The notes under the pieces were generated by a model. That model was not told the DNA's origin. It made no database searches and saw only the letters and a program-made list of their open reading frames with translations. A stretch of DNA of 64,000 nucleotides from Cytobacillus oceanisediminis 2691 (GTDB lineage Bacteria; Bacillota; Bacilli; Bacillales; Cytobacillaceae). Within the stretch, counting starts at the first letter, position 1. Every line of letters starts with the position of its first letter. This document shows positions 1-7,198 of the stretch, piece by piece. The stretch spans positions 2,331,501 through 2,395,500 of the forward strand of contig NZ_CP015506.1 in assembly GCF_000294775.2 (NCBI RefSeq), read 5' to 3'. The translations under genes and the position numbers were made by a program.

Positions 1-5
1 GTGAA

Positions 6-1433
6 ATGTTGAAAAGGGCCAAAATGGTATTAGTGAGGAACGGCACTTGGCAACTATACTCGTGTGAGATGAAAAATCTTCAAGGCAGACTTTTTTCCTC
101 CAAACATGATATACAGCCAAACAGAAAAAGTTTACAAAACGACCAGGATAATAAGATTTCCTTTAATAAGATAACAAATCAAAAGACTCTCAGCTTTTCA
201 GTCCATAAGGAGAAATCTAATAACCCGCAGGATGCTCTCCTCCAAACAGAAATGATCATTGGTGAAATCAGGCATTATTTAAAGCATCTTCGCCTCGAGG
301 AGGGAAAATGGAGAAAAGATAAAAAGAAAAAAGAATTAATGATCAAAGAATTTGTATTACAAAAAAAACAAATGAAAAAAGAAATATCCGATTATAAACA
401 TTTGGCTGCTATTCACGAAAAGAGAACACAGTTTTACAAGAACGCACTACAGCGAAAAAATGGAAACGGAAATAAAAAAGTGCGTCACCAGTTAAAGCAT
501 GAAGCAAGAAGCTTAGAACCAGGGGCTTCATACCCTGTAACTCAAAAAGGGGCAGATAAAAAGCAGAGCATTAAACTGATCGAAAGAAAGATTAACGAAT
601 TATCCGAGTTAAAGAAAAAGGATTATTTGATGATACAGAAGTTGGGCACCGATTACCAGATAATCCATGAAAATTGGGCAATAAAAGAGATTATTATGCC
701 TATTCATCATGAAATGGACATGAATAACATAAAGAGAGGGAGTTGGTTAGAGTTGGCTTGGAATTGGCTTAATGGAGATAAACAAACTCAGTATTTGGAA
801 AAAACAGCAGAATTACAAAGTACCATCAATGAGTTGAAAGCTACGGTTAGTTCATATGAAGAAGTTCTGGAGAAGCTTAGTAAGCAATTTGACCAGTATG
901 AAAAAAATGAGGAACTTTATCTGCAGGAAATGGTTGACCTAAAGGAAAATCTGCAGGCCATAGCTGGCAGTGAAGATGAGTATCTATATGAAATCCAGCA
1001 GCTCAAAGAAGAGATTCAGGAATATAAGCAGAAAAATATTAGTCTTGAAAAAAAGATATCAGAATTGGATCGTTTGAAAGAAGAGCTGGATGCAAAATCC
1101 CAGCAGTTAAAAGAATATGAAAATATGAATAACCAACCTTCATTACCTCCGCAGAATATGCAGAAGAAGGAAAAATTATCGAAAAAGATGAAGCAGCAAA
1201 ATGCAATTCCTCAACGCAGCCAAAGAACAGAAATGAGACAATTTGAACAAAAACAAAGCTCCGTTAGGAGGTCCAGGACCCCTAATGTAAATGGAATGCC
1301 AAGGAATATGAATAATCAGCCAAGACAATTGAATCCAAGTCAGCAGCGAGCTCAGAACAAACTGGATTTAATCCAGAAATTCTACCCTCAGGCTCGATCG
1401 CAGAGCAGCGTTTTTAATCCTTTTAAATATTAA
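6..1433 (+). CDS. Coiled-coil protein of unknown function, possibly 5'-truncated
   Basis: I do not recognise this family. The frame is still open at the window edge, so the true start may lie upstream; internal candidates are ATG 24 (weak AAGGG before it) and ATG 69. The protein is very rich in Lys, Glu and Gln. Two long heptad-like stretches (roughly residues 90-150 and 265-375) predict coiled coils. The C-terminal 100 residues are low complexity, rich in Gln, Asn, Arg and Pro. There is no signal peptide or membrane segment. The next gene starts about 30 bases downstream, suggesting one transcript with the small basic protein and the JAMM protein. A structural or spore-associated role is possible, but nothing in the sequence proves it. 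Confidence 0.7.
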   Translation: MLKRAKMVLVRNGTWQLYSCEMKNLQGRLFSSKHDIQPNRKSLQNDQDNKISFNKITNQKTLSFSVHKEKSNNPQDALLQTEMIIGEIRHYLKHLRLEEGKWRKDKKKKELMIKEFVLQKKQMKKEISDYKHLAAIHEKRTQFYKNALQRKNGNGNKKVRHQLKHEARSLEPGASYPVTQKGADKKQSIKLIERKINELSELKKKDYLMIQKLGTDYQIIHENWAIKEIIMPIHHEMDMNNIKRGSWLELAWNWLNGDKQTQYLEKTAELQSTINELKATVSSYEEVLEKLSKQFDQYEKNEELYLQEMVDLKENLQAIAGSEDEYLYEIQQLKEEIQEYKQKNISLEKKISELDRLKEELDAKSQQLKEYENMNNQPSLPPQNMQKKEKLSKKMKQQNAIPQRSQRTEMRQFEQKQSSVRRSRTPNVNGMPRNMNNQPRQLNPSQQRAQNKLDLIQKFYPQARSQSSVFNPFKY

Positions 1434-1461
1434 AAATAAAAAACTAACGGGAGTGGTTGAA

Positions 1462-1665
1462 GTGGAAACACCGAAAAAATTTTATGAGAGTTTTAAAAAA
1501 GCAAGAAAATTCCCAGCTGGTAATAAAGCCAAGAAAGCATCAGGGCTTTTAAAAGGGAAAAATCAAGAATTAAAACAAACATCGAGCAATGGCAAGAAAA
1601 AAATCTATGTTTCGGGAACTGCGAGTGCCACTCAACCCAGACGCAGGAGCTGCTGCGGCCGTTAA
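1462..1665 (+). CDS. Small basic protein of unknown function
   Basis: About 67 residues, strongly basic (many Lys and Arg), ending in a short Arg/Cys cluster. I chose the GTG at 1462 because ACGGGAG at 1446-1452 sits at a good distance; the GTG at 1453 is too close to it. The reading frame overlaps the JAMM-domain gene by 77 bases in another frame. It may be a real small protein, or the N-terminal part of one longer protein separated by a frameshift. No family recognised. Confidence 0.4.
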   Translation: METPKKFYESFKKARKFPAGNKAKKASGLLKGKNQELKQTSSNGKKKIYVSGTASATQPRRRSCCGR

Positions 1666-2092
1666 CCAAAAATTTGACTTTTACAACAAAAATGTTGTTT
1701 ATATAAATCGTTCGGTTTTGAATGAAATAATTAATCATTGCAGAGAAGATCTTCCTTATGAAGCATGCGGGCTTCTTTCCGGTCAACATGGCCGAAACGA
1801 AATGATGTGGAAAATTAGGAGCACGGAAAAAAGTCCGACTTCTTTTGCAATGGATATGAAACAGGTCTCAGCTGCCCTATCTGGGATGAAAAAGCTCTCT
1901 CAAACAATGACAGGCATGTACCATTCACATCCCTCCGCAGCCCCATTGCCTTCAAGAGATGACATCAGGAACTTTCATGACCCTGCTGCAGCCTATTTTA
2001 TTATTTCATTCGCAAATAGGAAGACAAGTGTAAAGTGTTTTAAGATAATTGACCATAAAGCTTTTCAAGTGAAATTTGAAGTTATAAGATAA
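1589..2092 (+). CDS. JAMM/MPN-domain (Mov34, M67-type) metalloprotein
   Basis: 167 residues with a JAMM metalloprotease core. The general-base Glu lies in the segment PYEACGLLSG (about residue 58), and the metal-binding motif HSHPSAAPLPSRDD fits the canonical H-x-H-P-x6-S-x2-D pattern. Bacterial members of this Zn-dependent isopeptidase family are often linked to sulfur-carrier processing or are uncharacterised; no sulfur-transfer gene is next to it. The start is uncertain: ATG 1589 has no clear ribosome site and the first 30 residues precede the domain. It overlaps the preceding small ORF by 77 bases. A terminator follows at 2141. Confidence 0.7.
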   Translation: MARKKSMFRELRVPLNPDAGAAAAVNQKFDFYNKNVVYINRSVLNEIINHCREDLPYEACGLLSGQHGRNEMMWKIRSTEKSPTSFAMDMKQVSAALSGMKKLSQTMTGMYHSHPSAAPLPSRDDIRNFHDPAAAYFIISFANRKTSVKCFKIIDHKAFQVKFEVIR

Positions 2093-2140
2093 TATTATCC
2101 TTTCTAATTTAACAGGTGTGTTGTGTAGATCGTCATATAA

Positions 2141-2170
2141 GCCTCGGATACGGGAAATCCGAGGCTTTTT
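2141..2170 (+). terminator. Intrinsic terminator after the JAMM gene
   Basis: Stem GCCTCGGAT / ATCCGAGGC with a short loop, followed by TTTTT. Confidence 0.8.
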
Positions 2171-2220
2171 ATGATTTAATATACATATAGGGAATACCGC
2201 TAAGAAAGGAACTTAAAATC

Positions 2221-2778
2221 TTGCCAGTAAAATCACTTTTGAAACTAGTTGTTTTTCTGCTCATACTATCTGCCATTGGCTTAATAGTTTATGAATATAG
2301 CAGATATTATATAGGCCCTCCTAATTTAGAGGACACTTCTCTCCCAACTGCTCTTCACCCTGCAGTTGCTGAAAAAAAGGATCAGCTGATCTCCCAGGCT
2401 GCCGACAAAGGCATTAACGTAGTCATCACCCAGGATTTCAGAAGCATAGAAGAACAGGATGCTTTATATGAAAAAGGCCGCACGGCTGAGGGGAGTATTG
2501 TTACTCATGCAAAAGGGGGAGAGTCCTACCATAATTTCGGACTGGCGATTGACTTTGCCCTTATGTCTGTAGACGGCCAGGTTATCTGGGATATGAATTA
2601 TGACAGCAACGGCAACAGTAAAGCAGATTGGGATGAGGTCGTCGAAATCGCAAAAGAGCTTGGTTTTGAATGGGGCGGGGATTGGACGCAATTTAAGGAC
2701 TATCCTCATCTCCAAATGGATTTTGGACTTACCATTTGGGAACTGCAAAGAGGGAAGAGACCGCCTGAAACGGAATGA
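2221..2778 (+). CDS. CwlK-like L-Ala-D-Glu / D-Ala-D-Ala peptidase (M15 family)
   Basis: 185 residues beginning at a TTG (2221) behind AAGGAA. Residues 4-25 form a single hydrophobic segment, an uncleaved anchor or signal peptide, placing the enzyme on the outer face of the membrane. The catalytic region has the M15 layout: TQDFRSIEEQDALY, then SYHNFGLAIDF with the first His and Asp zinc ligands, and PHLQMDFG with the last His. B. subtilis CwlK (YcdD) has the same size and layout and cleaves the peptidoglycan stem peptide. It is a single-gene unit between two terminators. Confidence in the family is high; the exact bond cleaved is inferred. Confidence 0.85.
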   Translation: MPVKSLLKLVVFLLILSAIGLIVYEYSRYYIGPPNLEDTSLPTALHPAVAEKKDQLISQAADKGINVVITQDFRSIEEQDALYEKGRTAEGSIVTHAKGGESYHNFGLAIDFALMSVDGQVIWDMNYDSNGNSKADWDEVVEIAKELGFEWGGDWTQFKDYPHLQMDFGLTIWELQRGKRPPETE

Positions 2779-2783
2779 TAATA

Positions 2784-2822
2784 AAAGAAACTGCACTCAA
2801 GATGTGCAGTTTCTTATTTTTG
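2784..2822. terminator. Bidirectional terminator between cwlK-like and M42 genes
   Basis: Stem AGAAACTGCAC / GTGCAGTTTCT around a short loop, with A- and T-rich flanks on both sides, serving the convergent genes. Confidence 0.8.
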
Positions 2823-3872
2823 TTATAGGACCATTTCCGACTGTACATAGTGATACAGCAGCTTAGCTGTATTTTCAATTGAATCCTCATGTGTACGCTC
2901 GAATGCATGGGAAGAATCAATCCCCGGTCCGATTAAGCCGTGGACAATGTCGTGTCCGGCACGTATGGCTGCCGAAGCATCAGATCCGTAAAAAGGATAG
3001 ATATCAAGCTTGTACCCAATTCCATTATCCTTTGCAAGCTGAACCAGACGCTTTCTTAGTTCGTAGTGATAAGGGCCGCTTGCATCCTTCACACAGATGG
3101 AAACGGTATACTCATCAGTAGATTGCCCGTCTCCCATAGCACCCATATCCACAGCCAGATATTCTACTGTCTCCGGTGTGATATTGGAATTGCCGCCATA
3201 GCCGATTTCTTCATTATTTGAGATAAGGAAATGGGTTGTGTACGGCAGTTCAATGTTCTCGGACTTCAGCTGTTTAATCAGCTGAAGAAGGATGGCGACA
3301 CTTGCCTTGTCGTCAAGATGGCGTGATTTAATGAATCCTGCCGGTGTCGTCTGCACACGCGGATCAAAGGAAACAAAGTCCCCAACTTCAATACCCAGTG
3401 CACGGACATCCTCAGCATTATGTACTTTTTCATCAATTCGGACTTCCATGTTCTCCTGGTTTCTTTCAGCTTTCCCGGCATCTTTGTATACATGAACTGA
3501 AGTCTGATGCATCAGAATGGTACCGGTGAATTTATTGCCTGATGATGTCTCGATTTCACAATATTCGCCTTCTATCGAGTTATATTTGAATCCGCCGATC
3601 AGGTCAATCTTCAGGCGTCCGCTTGGCTTAATTTCTTTCACAATCGCTCCCAGAGTATCAACATGGGCAGTCAGCATCCGGTGACGATTTTGGTCTTTAC
3701 CGGGAAGGGCAGCAATTAGTCCTCCTTTGCGGTTTCGTTTTGTTTCAATATTAAGCTCATTCAAAAACTTTTCCACATATGTAATCACTTCATTGGTATT
3801 GCCGGATGGACTTGGAATAGAAACGATTTCTTTTAGCAAGTTAATGGTTTCTTTTGTATTTGGGTATGCCAA
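2823..3872 (-). CDS. M42 family glutamyl/deblocking-type aminopeptidase
   Basis: 349 residues, a dinuclear-metal cytosolic peptidase related to B. subtilis YsdC/YtoP. Metal ligands expected for M42 are present: His70 and Asp72 in AHVDT, Asp187/188 in HLDDK, Glu221/222 in NNEEIG, Asp242 and His322 near the C-terminus. It probably trims N-terminal residues from peptides and forms large tetrahedral oligomers as relatives do. The start is a TTG at 3872, supported by GAGGAGA 8 bases upstream. It is monocistronic and convergent with the CwlK-like gene. Confidence 0.88.
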   Translation of the reverse strand: MAYPNTKETINLLKEIVSIPSPSGNTNEVITYVEKFLNELNIETKRNRKGGLIAALPGKDQNRHRMLTAHVDTLGAIVKEIKPSGRLKIDLIGGFKYNSIEGEYCEIETSSGNKFTGTILMHQTSVHVYKDAGKAERNQENMEVRIDEKVHNAEDVRALGIEVGDFVSFDPRVQTTPAGFIKSRHLDDKASVAILLQLIKQLKSENIELPYTTHFLISNNEEIGYGGNSNITPETVEYLAVDMGAMGDGQSTDEYTVSICVKDASGPYHYELRKRLVQLAKDNGIGYKLDIYPFYGSDASAAIRAGHDIVHGLIGPGIDSSHAFERTHEDSIENTAKLLYHYVQSEMVL

Positions 3873-3950
3873 TTAGAAAATCTCCTCTCAAATTATTCAC
3901 GCGCAATTCTTATTATACTGTTATTTCTCGGGATAAGCATGCCCTATAAA

Positions 3951-3977
3951 TAAAAAAAACTGCCAGAACGGCAGTTT
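3951..3977 (-). terminator. Terminator of the AI-2E-family permease gene
   Basis: On the minus strand, AAACTGCCGTTCTGGCAGTTT followed by a long T run. Confidence 0.8.
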
Positions 3978-3983
3978 GTAACT

Positions 3984-5069
3984 TTATATTTCTTCTGAAA
4001 GCAAGCTTTTCCTTGTTCTTAAACGGTAAAACCTTCTAAAGTCTTTTACAAGTACCTTAACGACAGAATAGAACGGAATGGCAATGAGGATTCCGATAAA
4101 ACCATAAATTGATCCTGCAGCCATTAGGATAATAATAACTGTAAGGGGATGGAGATTAAGCCTTTTGCCCATCACATGAGGGGAAACGAGATTACTTTCA
4201 AGCAGCTGAACAGCGATCAATACCAGTATTATTTTTAATACCATTCCGGGGCCTTGCAGTAATCCGATGAAAATGGCGGGTATGATGCCAAGTACCGGAC
4301 CAAGAAAGGGCACGACAGTAAGGAACATCGCAAAAAATGCTAAAGTTAATGCATATTCCAAACCTATAATCTTATATCCGAAATACATTAACACACCATC
4401 TACGACTGCCACAATAAACTGGCCAGTAACATAGGAAAATAAGGTCTTATCAATATCTCCGAGAATTTTATTGCCTTCTTCCTCGTGTTTATCAGGAAGA
4501 TATTTTAATAGAAAAGGGCGGAGCTTGTGATCATCCTTAAGGAAGTAGAAAAGGATAAACGGCACCACAACCATGACAGTCACAATGCTTGTAATGGTGG
4601 AGAAGACTTTCATCACGTTCTCGCCAGCGCCTGATAGGATGGTTTCTAAAAAGTTCAAGGCTTTGTTTTTGACTTGGTCATAAGAAAACATGCCCATATT
4701 GTTTTTTTCAACCACTTTCTCCGTTTCATCCGATAAATCCTCCATCTTTGCCGGCAGGTTTTCGCTTAGTTCAGTAACCTGGCTGCCAATCAAATTGCCG
4801 ATTGCGTTAAATCCTAAATACCCTGCACCCAGCACAACGGCAAAAATGACGATAATACTGGCTGTTTTGGGTAAAGACCTGGAAACCAATCTTACCAGGG
4901 GCCTCAATATATAGTAAAGAATACCGGAGATCACTACCGGAAAGAAAATAGTGGCAACTAAAGCCCGAATTGGCCATAGGAAGTAATCAATCTTCCCAAG
5001 CAGGAAAATGATGATTAATACGAAAATAGTACCTGCTGCATATTTAAAAAATGGTTTATTGATCCACAT
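3984..5069 (-). CDS. AI-2E family (UPF0118) membrane transporter
   Basis: 361 residues with about eight membrane segments: a pair near residues 10-55, one near 70-95, a soluble loop of about 60 residues, then a hydrophobic C-terminal half containing the family hallmark PFLGPVLGIIPAIFIGLLQ and the SPHVMGKRLNLHPL motif. B. subtilis has several paralogues (YdbI, YrrI, YtvI, YueF). Despite the family name, most are not autoinducer transporters; some relatives are sodium/proton antiporters. The substrate cannot be told from sequence. It is a single gene, divergent from the MscS channel. Confidence 0.85.
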   Translation of the reverse strand: MWINKPFFKYAAGTIFVLIIIFLLGKIDYFLWPIRALVATIFFPVVISGILYYILRPLVRLVSRSLPKTASIIVIFAVVLGAGYLGFNAIGNLIGSQVTELSENLPAKMEDLSDETEKVVEKNNMGMFSYDQVKNKALNFLETILSGAGENVMKVFSTITSIVTVMVVVPFILFYFLKDDHKLRPFLLKYLPDKHEEEGNKILGDIDKTLFSYVTGQFIVAVVDGVLMYFGYKIIGLEYALTLAFFAMFLTVVPFLGPVLGIIPAIFIGLLQGPGMVLKIILVLIAVQLLESNLVSPHVMGKRLNLHPLTVIIILMAAGSIYGFIGILIAIPFYSVVKVLVKDFRRFYRLRTRKSLLSEEI

Positions 5070-5207
5070 TCATATACCCCAACCTTAAGATATGTATTTA
5101 CTATTCACCTTTCCTTTTTTCAAACATTGTTAAACACAGCCGTTTAAGAATCGATGTAAGAGGAATAGGTAAAACATTAAAAACGCAACAGGTAAGGGAG
5201 TCTAATT

Positions 5208-6242
5208 ATGCTGTTTATAAAAAATGTAACCATTAAGGAAGCAATGCTGTTTTTATTGTTTGCAGGAGTAATATTGGCTGCCAAATGGACCGTTAACTTA
5301 CTCGTGAAAAAGAGAAAGGGCAAGTCAGCACAAAACGACCGGATCATGCAGGGAATTTCTTCACTCGTGAACTGGGCAGCTTTTTATGGAATTATCATTC
5401 TATTCTTGTTTTATTTTTCGAGGGAGAAATGGCTTTTTTATACCTTGTTCACAGCTGGGGAGGTAGATGTGACGCTATATTTAATAATTGTAGCGTTTTT
5501 GACAGTCTCGCTTGCAAATCGGATCGTAAAAGTATTCACCAAATATGTATTAACATCTGTTTATGAATTCTATGGAGTTGATCGGGGGCTCGGCTATTCA
5601 TTCAACAGAATGATCTATTATACCGTCATGATTGCAGCGCTCGCCATCAGCCTGACAACGGTTGGGCTTGATTTAACAGCGGCTGCTGCCATGCTGGGTG
5701 TTCTCGGCATTGGTATAGGATTCGGCATGCGCAATATTGCCGGTAACTTTATTTCAGGCATCATCATCCTCTTCGAACGGCCTATTGAAATTGGGGAAGT
5801 AATCGAGATCAATAATAAGATCGGTAAAATAGAAAGCATCCGTCTCAGATCCACTATCGTCCGCACTGCTAAAGAGGGAACCCTCATCGTCCCAAACCAA
5901 TACTTCATCGAACAAATCATCAAGAACCGGACAGGCTCAGAAATGCTTGCCCAGGTCCTAATCAGCGTAGCGTACGGTACTGATACAGATAAAGTTGAAA
6001 AGCTTCTTAGAGAAGCAGTCGAGGTTGTAATGCCTAAAACAGAAGGGGTTTTAACGGCACCTGCACCTGATATCCGTTTTGTGGATTTCCGCAATAAGGC
6101 CATGGACTTTCTAATAGAAGTCCCTGTTGCAAACTTTGAAGCCAAACAGAAATTTGAAAGCCGGTTAAGACATGTAATTGCTGAGAAGTTTTATAAAAAT
6201 GGGATCGAACTTGCCACAGTACAGCTGCTGTCAAACGAATGA
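5208..6242 (+). CDS. Small-conductance mechanosensitive channel, MscS family (YhdY-like)
   Basis: 344 residues. Four hydrophobic segments precede the MscS pore helix (roughly residues 155-190, Ala/Gly-rich, ending GMRNIAGNFISGIIILFERP), followed by the beta-domain (VIEINNKIGKIESIRLRSTIVRT) and a mixed C-terminal domain. Opened by membrane tension, it would release solutes on osmotic downshift. Size and layout resemble B. subtilis YhdY. ATG 5208 follows a moderate GGGAGTC ribosome site. Monocistronic, ending at a convergent terminator. Confidence 0.88.
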   Translation: MLFIKNVTIKEAMLFLLFAGVILAAKWTVNLLVKKRKGKSAQNDRIMQGISSLVNWAAFYGIIILFLFYFSREKWLFYTLFTAGEVDVTLYLIIVAFLTVSLANRIVKVFTKYVLTSVYEFYGVDRGLGYSFNRMIYYTVMIAALAISLTTVGLDLTAAAAMLGVLGIGIGFGMRNIAGNFISGIIILFERPIEIGEVIEINNKIGKIESIRLRSTIVRTAKEGTLIVPNQYFIEQIIKNRTGSEMLAQVLISVAYGTDTDKVEKLLREAVEVVMPKTEGVLTAPAPDIRFVDFRNKAMDFLIEVPVANFEAKQKFESRLRHVIAEKFYKNGIELATVQLLSNE

Positions 6243-6271
6243 CGGGTTTTAGTTAAAAGGAGATAAAGCGA

Positions 6272-6301
6272 AAAACACCAGCCGCTCAGGGCTGGTGATT
6301 T
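6272..6301. terminator. Bidirectional terminator after mscS-like gene
   Basis: Stem CACCAGCC / GGCTGGTG, with an A run on the left giving a T run for the minus strand. It serves the convergent small membrane protein gene. Confidence 0.7.
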
Positions 6302-6313
6302 CCAATGTGCACT

Positions 6314-6499
6314 CTATTTCCCTAACAAAGCTTTCACTCCAAGATAAAGAATGGCAAGACCAAAGATGATCATAGCCAGACTGCCGACAATGGTGAAAAA
6401 GCTGGCAATGCCTGAAGTAATAACTGCAGAAACAGGTACCATTGTCAATCCGTAGCCTGCAAGCATACAAGCAAGATATAATAATGCCAATTGATACAT
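6314..6499 (-). CDS. Small two-helix membrane protein
   Basis: 61 residues, almost entirely hydrophobic: one segment around residues 3-28 and a second around 33-57, with a short Lys end. ATG 6499 is preceded by GGGAGGGA at an ideal distance, which supports real translation. I do not recognise the family and the sequence gives no function. Confidence 0.6.
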   Translation of the reverse strand: MYQLALLYLACMLAGYGLTMVPVSAVITSGIASFFTIVGSLAMIIFGLAILYLGVKALLGK

Positions 6500-6604
6500 T
6501 ATAGATCCCTCCCTTCCATACTAAGGTATGAAAAGGGCGGAATCTTGCTTGGTCTAATATCCCGAATCTTCCGAATAAGGTAAAAAACAGTTCTTTAGAA
6601 TTAT

Positions 6605-7039
6605 CTATTGATTCTTATTTGTTTCCTGTACAGCAATGATTTTCAGGGCAGTTAATTCTTCCTCTGATAACCTTTCTGTTAAAAGGCTGTATAATTCATT
6701 CTGCTCTTCAGCGGTCAGTCCGCCTTTTACTTTTGAGACACTCTGCTGGATTTCCTTCAACGAAAAGCTTTCTGAAATCTTCTTCACAGCCTCTTCTTTT
6801 GTCTTGATCGGCAACGATGTCTTTTCAAGATTTACTGCTGTTAAATCCTCCGGGCTGCTTCCGAGCAGGGCCTCTACATTTGGATCAGCGGCAAGCATCA
6901 CCAGATCATCATTAGTGATGCTGCCGGCAACTTCTGTCATTACTTTATTTGATATCAGATCCATTGAAGCAAAATAGGTGAGGAATCCCAATAAAATAAA
7001 AGATCCTCCGGTAATTGTCCAAAAAATAATTTTTTTCAA
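6605..7039 (-). CDS. Membrane-anchored protein of unknown function
   Basis: 144 residues with one N-terminal hydrophobic segment (about 4-26) and an acidic, helical, probably extracytoplasmic remainder. The start must be the TTG at 7039, because an in-frame stop lies two codons upstream, and its ribosome site (GGGCAGG) is poor. A strong AAGGAG at 7096-7101 instead precedes a four-codon mini-ORF (ATG GGA GGA GAG stop, minus strand 7074-7088), so expression may depend on translational coupling. The gene is divergent from the helicase gene. Family not recognised. Confidence 0.6.
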   Translation of the reverse strand: MKKIIFWTITGGSFILLGFLTYFASMDLISNKVMTEVAGSITNDDLVMLAADPNVEALLGSSPEDLTAVNLEKTSLPIKTKEEAVKKISESFSLKEIQQSVSKVKGGLTAEEQNELYSLLTERLSEEELTALKIIAVQETNKNQ

Positions 7040-7137
7040 TTTTTATGGCCTGCCCAAACAACGAACAGATCCGCTCACTCTCCTCCCATTTTTTATCTCC
7101 TTAAATTGTAAAGGGTCATTTCCTTATTATGCAAATC

Positions 7138-7168
7138 TTTCTTATCAATAGAACGTATGTGCTATAAT
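7138..7168 (+). promoter_or_regulatory. Promoter of the nuclease-helicase gene with LexA-like box
   Basis: A perfect -10 TATAAT lies at 7163-7168 with a weak T-rich -35 near 7140. Between them, at 7151-7162, is GAACGTATGTGC, one mismatch from the Gram-positive LexA/DinR core GAAC-N4-GTTC. This suggests SOS repression. Ribosome site AAGGAG at 7185-7190. Confidence 0.5.
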
Positions 7169-7198
7169 AGAGAAATAATAAACTAAGGAGCCGTTTCA

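Noticed and set aside
5618..6145. 175-codon minus-strand ORF inside the MscS gene
   Set aside because: Ser/Arg-rich shadow of a clearly conserved plus-strand gene; no ribosome site.
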